Of a stretch of DNA of 64,000 bases, positions 58,101-64,000 are shown piece by piece; within the stretch, counting starts at the first letter, position 1; every line of letters starts with the position of its first letter. The translations under genes and the position numbers were made by a program. Origin of the DNA: Tricholoma matsutake (Eukaryota > Basidiomycota > Agaricomycetes > Agaricales > Tricholomataceae); the NCBI GenBank assembly GCA_026075535.2, contig AP026543.1, positions 9,238,001 to 9,302,000 of the forward strand, given 5' to 3'. The notes under the pieces are model-generated. The model worked only from the letters and a program-made list of their open reading frames with translations, was not told the DNA's origin and ran no database searches.

Positions 58101-59194
58101 TGGGACTCTTCCACAAAATTCTTCTGCCTGCCTTCCTCCGGCTTCACTTCCTTGATTGTAGCTTCCCTAATCTTTCTTTTCTGCCTACAATTCCTCGTGA
58201 TGTGTCCTAACTGCCCACAGTTAAAACATTTAAGTGGGGCTCATCTCCCTGCTTGATCAACCTCCATTGCCTCTGCTGGTGCTGCTGACTCCATAACTAT
58301 AGGTGTCACTGCCATGGCCAGTGGCTGTGCCCTCAGAGCTTGCGCCTGAGGCGCCTTTCCTTTCTTGGACTTTCCTCCTGATGACTTTCCAAATTTACTA
58401 CTTCCATACATCAACTTTGACTCCGCCTGTTCCTGCTGATATTGCCAGTCAAGGTGCATTGCCCAATTATACCACTCGTCCAATTTCTCTGGCATAGAAG
58501 GTAGTTGGTAGATAGACTTGAATAAGGAGGGATTTAATCCTGCTTTCAAAAACTCTACCAATGCAGCTTCTCCCATGTCCATTTGTGAAACTTCTGCTTT
58601 GAAGTGCAAAATAAATTCATCCGCCGTCAGGGAATCTTGGTGCATGGTCTTTAATTTAGCATTGGCTGTCGCCTTTGGATTAGGGTCTCCAAACTGTGCC
58701 TCCAATCTCTCCAGAAATTCCTTGAAGGTTGCAAATGGTTTAGTTCCCACGGCAATTTGATTTATAGCCTCGTTTCTCCAGAACTGTGCTTTCCCCCCCT
58801 GAATGTATGAGAGAGCAAACATAATCCTAGACTCGGCTGTGCAAAACTCTGGCTTCCTCCCATGGATGTACAGTACTATGGAGCTGATGAAGGATTTTGT
58901 ATTCTCCATGGTACCATCAAAGATTTGCAGGGGCGCATACTTAGGTAAGCACGCTTTTCCATTTCCAGATCTCTCTGCTGTCTCATCCTCCTGCGACATC
59001 CACTCCACCATCTCCTCCATCTCATCATCTCTTTCTCCTGTCATCTCTGGCTGTACTTCTGCTTGTCTGGGCTGTGATGCTGCCAATACTGACACTAATT
59101 GCGACATTTGTGCCATAAGCACATCAATTTTTGCCTCTAGCGCTGGTGTGGAAACAGGATTAGGGCCGGGATTAGAAGTTGAAGGTTTGGACAT
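58097..59194 (-). pseudogene. G4 gag, one TGA stop
   Basis: MSKPSTSNPGPNPVSTP onwards is open for 317 codons, then TGA (same position as in G3) before CFNCGQLGHITRNC. It ends with the conserved CAGTGA overlap with pol. The shared stop suggests G3 and G4 either mutated at the same CpG or descend from a copy already carrying it. Confidence 0.9.
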
Positions 59195-59678
59195 AATGGT
59201 AAAATCTGTGATGAATCACTTCTTTGACAAATTCGAGATTTTTGTTTTTGTTTTTTTGAGACCTCTCCAAATGTTTATGGGTCACATGATGGTTTGTCAA
59301 TCGTTCGTCATTTGTTGGGCGCCTATTTTGACACTTTGGATCAATAACCCTTCCAACAGTGCCTGATCTCAGAGATATCACTGAATTTGGCTTGTAACTA
59401 AAATAGTCATCCGAATAGAGTAGTGTAAATCATAACTAAACCAGATCCAATCGGTTGTCTGGTTGCAGCTGTCCTAATGACGAGCGCTGCCTCTCGATCA
59501 CTGGCAGTCGCAATGTAAGGCGAGGCCTGGCGTCGGCTTACAAAAGAAAAGGTAGATTACATATATACAAGTACTTCCGGCTCGTGCCAAAAGGATGAGT
59601 AATTGGATGTGGCACGGTGAAACAATGATGTATGCGCAAGTAAGAGAAGGCGCACTGATATGGGAAGTTGTGTTCTTC

Positions 59679-60089
59679 TGTTAGGGTGACACCCACTATC
59701 TGCTAGCTAAGACCATGCGGGTTCTCTCTACAAGAAGGGGGCGGGATCCGTGCTCGTGATGGGGGAATTGATGGTTTTGATGCAAGGGGTTATTAATAGG
59801 TGAGTTTGTTGACAAAGGCCTTTCACACCAAAAGCATAGGTGGAATACCTAAGAGAACACAACTGGGGTCCCCTAGGCATATATTTAGGGTTTATATACT
59901 ATGTTACATATATTGTACATTGTTGTTACTGACGCACTCGTACATGTGTTTACATATTGATGCGTGTGAATAAAATTCTCATGCTATCAAAGTGCAGCGT
60001 CATTTGGCATCATTTAGCGTAATGTAGTGTAATTCAACATAATAAAATAAAAATGAAATTTTATTAGGTAATGGGGTGGTTTCCTAACA
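59679..60089 (-). repeat. G4 5' LTR
   Basis: Full LTR bounded by TGTTAGG and CCTAACA. The self-priming complement agttgtgttct (plus-strand reading of the primer site) is at 59666-59676, just inside. Confidence 0.93.
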
Positions 60090-62652
60090 ATGACAATGGA
60101 ACGGTATAAATGCAGTGGCTGGCTATTTGTGATGCTGGACAGGAGTGATTTGAAAATGGCAGGCATTCATATGATGCACTATCAATCTCACCCACCGTAT
60201 ACAGATATATCAATATCTGAAGAAATTGCAAGAGACATAGAAAAACTGAAAGACCTAACTGCAGCCAAGGTCAGCATTATTTCCCTTTTTTTGGCTTCTC
60301 AGTACTAACTGCAGCACTAGATATCGCAGGCTATTCTGAAGAAATATCCAAAATCCAATATAACACAGAAGCAAATTTATGCACACTGGGCTCACCTTCA
60401 CGAGACAACTTGACGATTAAGTAAAATCTGCACTGAAGGTTTTGGAGTGCGTGGATAACCTCAATATTGAAATCATTCCTACACCTACCAAAGATGGAAT
60501 TTCTTCACTTGCCTTCAACTTCAAGAATATACTGGAAGATTATGGCGAGGAAATAATTGAGATAGCTATGGATTCAACTTGTGAGAATTTTTGTCAAACT
60601 AATTTCAAATGGCATGCTCATCTACCTGAAGGGAAAACAAATGCATTGGGATATGAACTATACAGTGTTGTGGGGGAGGTGAATGGGCAGGCACTTCCAC
60701 TAGCATTCACGTTCACATGTTCGACAGATGGCACCACTGCACCAGGCACAAAAGATTGTATGCTTCAGAAAGTTCTTCAATGTGTTGACAAGTACTGCCC
60801 CGATATTGCAGCTGTACACTTAGACAAGGACCCGACAGAGTTGAGTTCTGTCCATGTTGTATTTCCCAATGCTAGAAGCCAGCTGTGCTACTGGCATGCA
60901 ATCAAATACCTGGAAAAATGACTAGCCAAAGATAAGCTGCCAGCAAAGTACGATCCACATACTGCTCATAAAGCATTTACCTTCATTGATCCAACATGGG
61001 CACCTGGTGTAACATCCAGGTGGCTAGAAGACAGTGTCCACGAAGATGATGCAGAGTGCGATAGACCTGATGATGATCTGGATGAGCTAGTATGTACATA
61101 AATTTTTTGAACCCTCACCTTTCACATTAGTAATATCACATCCAGAATCCGCTGCCATCAAACTGTCATCCACCTTTGCTCGTACTGGTGACAGGTGGTA
61201 CACGGCTACCTGTCTGGCCTGCTCCCCCTGACATTTCAAAATCAAATCTTCCGCCCTTTTGCCCAGTGGAACATTGCACAGCAATTGTTGAAAAATTTTG
61301 CATTCATTTACACCAGCATCCGCAAATTCCTCTCAACGACAAACATAATTCATGTCTAACAGCACAAGAAATCCACTGCTGAGCTGTAAAAGACATGTAT
61401 GACTTCTGCTTTCAAAATGACCTCAGTCAAGTGTGGGCATACCTGTGGAATCGGTGGTATACACCAAAGCAGTGGATATTATGGGCCAGATCAGCGGATT
61501 CAGCTATTTATGTCCTCAAGACAACGATGGTTGTTGAAAGCCTGTGGCACAATCTGAAACATCAGAATTTGCAAGAGTTCAATTGACCACGACTTGATCT
61601 GGTCACTCACATCATAATTACCGATGTATTGCCCCGCATTCAGAGAACACTTGATTATGTGCTAGAATTGCAGTGAATCGGGAGGCTGAGGGCGCTAGCC
61701 TCTTGGAAGAAGACTTTCATGCAGACTGGGTGGATATGAGTCATTGCAATGAGCATTGGCTGGTGGAGAAGCAGTTGGAATGGCTGAAGAAACCTAAAAA
61801 CACTAAAGGACACGCTGAACGACTGGCTCAGCTTGATGAAGAAGAAAATTGACCAGGAGGCAAATATCTCACAGAGATCGATCAATGGACATGCAGTTGC
61901 CCAGCATATCTGATCAGTCAATTTCTCCTGTGTAAACACCTGGTCAGGGAAGTGAATCAAATTCTGAATGATACGCCACTCAATGACTTGGCCTTTTTCT
62001 TCAACCTTCATCGAGATTGCTTCCCACCCTACTACAAGATTGCAGGGATCCACGACAAAGACACTGAGGAGTCTGACAATGAAGTAGAAATTCAGGTTTT
62101 GGGCCACAGTCTTCATCAAATGCAAGAAGTAAATAGGAACAATATGGAACAAACTCCTCAAAGATCATCAAGTCCCACAGAAAGCCAAGTTGATGCAGTG
62201 ACAGAGGAACGGGTTAGCACCAAGGATGCCGAGAAAGAGGAAGCTGGAGCAGATGGTGGACTAGGAGAAGAGGGTGAAGACACCGAGGAGGAAAATGATC
62301 AGGACTATAGCGACAAAGAAGCTGTTGAACGTGTGAGTGTCATTCATTGTTGAGATTCCTTAACTCCTTAACTCCATGGAACTTCGCATGCCACTCTAAG
62401 TCCATATACTCACGAGTCTATTTCCAGATTTTCTATTCAGAAGGGGAGAGGAACACCCTCAAGTGTTGCTTCTCGGATATGATGGCAGTGGTAGAGCGAC
62501 AAGGGGGCGTTCATCCAAAGATGGCAGGTATCCTCGACAAGGCTTTCAGGGTTGTTAAAAAGGTTGGGGGGGATATTGGGAAACACAAAAGAAGGCAATT
62601 AAGTCAGTGCACTTGGAAGGATTCTAACTCGAATACAATGTTCTTGGATTAA
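60090..62652 (+). pseudogene. MULE transposase, catalytic and SWIM part
   Basis: Resumes after G4 with MERYKCSGWLFVML. An intron probably lies at about 60270-60330. The DDE core is visible: EIIEIAMDSTCENF (first Asp), AAVHLDKDP and ARSQLCYWHAIKYLEK (second Asp with the CxxH motif), and MVVESLWHNLKH (Glu). A SWIM zinc finger follows: WTCSCPAYLISQFLLCKHLV (near 61890-61945), then an acidic tail and a C-terminus TWKDSNSNTMFLD at 62652. TGA at 60919 falls at an expected Arg, and further stops and frame shifts occur at 61100-61390 and 61590-61930. Not functional as it stands. Confidence 0.83.
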
Positions 62653-62744
62653 TTTGCCTCAATAACCAAGTCTGGAACCCCCCAAGCCACCCAAACTTGA
62701 ATATATCACATTGCTACTAGATACAATCTTCCAAATATATCTAT

Positions 62745-63563
62745 AGATAAGATTGGTGGATCTCTACACGTGTATAAAGATCATGTGATCTGTTTTTCTA
62801 AAGGGTCTTATTGCAGGTGTTTGTTTGTACTTTGATTTATTTCGAATGGGAGATCTTCTGCAAGCCATTCCTCAACAACCATGCCACATTTTGGCATGAT
62901 TCTGTAGTCTTATGTTACTAACTGAGCTCTAGAGCTCCACACAGTAGTTTTATTTTTTAGTTCATCTGTGAAAATTAGGTTGACCCTTGCCAATTATGTG
63001 TGTGTGCAAACAATATATCTCAAGAAATAATGGTCAGAAAAACAAGCTGAGAGTGGTACAGTGTCAAGGGTAATCTAGGTGAGGATGTCCCCTGCAAATA
63101 ATTGAGGTTGTGAGTCACTAGTTCTTGAGATATTGTTTGCACACACAAATAATTGGCAGGGGTCAACCTAATTTTCACAGATCAATTAAAAAATAAGAAT
63201 ATTGTGTGGAGCTCTAGAGCTCAGCTAGTAGCATAAGATAGACTACAGAATCATGCCAAAATGTGGCATGGTTGTCGAGGAATGGCTTGCAGAAGATCTC
63301 CCATTCAAAATAAATCAAAGTACAAACATGACCAAATTTACAAGTTTTGCCAGTCGCGCAGTAATATGATAGTGCATTGAAGTTGTGGTCTGTGAGAAAA
63401 CCTTTTACCATGCTTTAGTCTGACTGTCTCCTACAGTCTCAGTATCAATGTGAAAACTGTATTGTGTAAGAAGGCTACAATGCTCAAGCAAATGCTCCAG
63501 CAACGGCATTTTCTGAATGTCATGTCTTGCGAAGAATCTGCTGGGTCAATAGTGTTCAGTGTT
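62745..63563. repeat. MULE right terminal inverted repeat, split by a foldback element
   Basis: The inner part (62745-62822) and outer part (63329-63563) together match the left terminal repeat. About 500 bp of palindromic DNA separates them. Confidence 0.82.
62824..63328. mobile_element. Foldback (palindromic) element in the MULE right end
   Basis: Two arms of about 200 bp (62824-63025 and 63120-63328) are near-perfect inverted copies. They share gtactttgattta at the tips, ggagatcttctgcaagcc, ctgagctctagagctccaca and gcaaacaatat nearer the centre, around a loop of about 95 bp. Non-coding. The target duplication is unresolved. Confidence 0.85.
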
Positions 63564-63700
63564 AATCAATGCGCACCACAGCTTCATGCTCATCATTCCT
63601 GATGATGAGCAGACTATTCCACTCATGCTTTATCTTTTCCCTTCTGTTGGGAGGCAAGCCGACCAGTTGTAGGTAGTTGTGACACAGCATAGCTATCATT

Positions 63701-64000
63701 AGTAGCGGTCAAAGTAGGGCAATTATCCATGGATTATGTCCACAATTTTTGGGACACAGATAATCGTGATTATTGTAATAATCACAGAATTGTTGAATTG
63801 CCTCCAGAGGCGATTTGACAATTATTTGCACAATTATTGAAGGCAATTATTTGACATGCTTACATTTTTGCTTACATCATGCAGAAGATCATAGATCTGT
63901 CAAAATAATCGTGCACATAATCACCCTCAATAATTGTCATGGTCAAAGTGACTTGAATTATTGACACAATTTTTGATGCATAATCGTCCAATAATCACAC
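63701..64000. mobile_element. Second copy of the agtagcggtcaaagt MITE, cut by window end
   Basis: Begins agtagcggtcaaagtagggc and contains dense ataatcg/aattattg motifs like the element at 44092-44308, but it is longer and A/T-richer. Its right end is outside the window. Between the MULE end (63563) and this element no gene is seen. Confidence 0.65.

Larger units (their letters stand above)
53862..60089 (-). mobile_element. Chromovirus G4 (G1 family), minus strand, nearly complete
   Basis: The best-preserved member of the family: both LTRs, leader, gag, pol and chromodomain. Its 5' LTR is on the right, so G3 and G4 converge 3' end to 3' end. It lacks the last four bases (tgtt on the plus strand) at the junction with G3. 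Flank to the right is atgac, which does not match a duplication on the left. Pol has one frameshift and several TGA stops. Confidence 0.93.
48764..63563 (+). mobile_element. MULE (Mutator-like) DNA transposon, interrupted by G3/G4 and a foldback element
   Basis: Long terminal inverted repeats (left 48764 to about 49135; right about 62745-62822 plus 63329-63563) enclose a disrupted MULE transposase gene on the plus strand. Removing the retroelement pair (51080-60089) and the foldback (about 62824-63328) leaves roughly 5.3 kb, a normal autonomous size. The outermost matching bases are aacactgaac at both ends. No 8-11 bp target duplication was found beside them, so the true ends may lie a few bases away. 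The left end is next to P450 arm C. Confidence 0.85.

Overview
The window is nuclear DNA of a filamentous basidiomycete, most likely an Agaricomycete. The evidence is genes with many short GT-AG introns of about 50-60 nt, CYP63/CYP5037-type P450s, basidiomycete-style MULE and chromovirus elements, and single-copy genes that look fungal. Gene coordinates run from start to stop codon across introns. Splice sites were inferred by reading frame and protein-family continuity, not from transcripts.

Layout. 0.7-2.6 kb: a PHO80/PCL-type cyclin with a very long low-complexity tail. 4.1-7.3 kb: P450 copy A. 8.2-23.4 kb: one chromodomain Ty3/gypsy element (G1) with a 5-bp target duplication, broken by an 828-bp hAT-like element, a 2.57-kb satellite-filled non-autonomous element, and a second, different chromovirus (G2) inside its 3' LTR. 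24.1-27.6 kb: a hAT-like insertion ending 28 bp before the start codon of P450 copy B, then copy B. 28.5-29.3 kb: a glutathione transferase pseudogene. 29.7-43.6 kb is the conserved gene core: NADAR-domain protein (+), protein O-mannosyltransferase (-), a decayed TAP-like alpha/beta hydrolase (-), cyclin C of the Mediator kinase module (-), mitochondrial malate dehydrogenase (+) and a CCC2-type copper ATPase (-). 44.1-45.4 kb: two short inverted-repeat elements. 45.5-48.6 kb: P450 copy C, an inverted near-copy of A. 48.8-63.6 kb: a MULE DNA transposon with long terminal repeats. It is split by two convergent G1-family retroelements (G3, truncated; G4, with both LTRs), and its right terminal repeat is split by a foldback element. 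63.7-64.0 kb: start of another short inverted-repeat element that runs off the window.

How it fits together. The housekeeping genes (secretory glycosylation, transcriptional Mediator, TCA cycle, copper loading of secretory enzymes) share no obvious pathway. The accessory DNA is a P450/GST detoxification neighbourhood invaded by transposons. Copies A and C form 3.2-kb inverted repeats about 38 kb apart around the gene core. Almost every stop codon in the G1 pol gene is TGA where sister copy G4 has CGA (Arg), so these elements decayed mainly by CpG to TpG change. The most informative items are the probable self-priming signal of the G1 family, the nested transposon order, the satellite-filled 2.57-kb element, the inverted P450 arms, the conserved GC-AG intron in all three P450s, and the 6-nt microexon of malate dehydrogenase.
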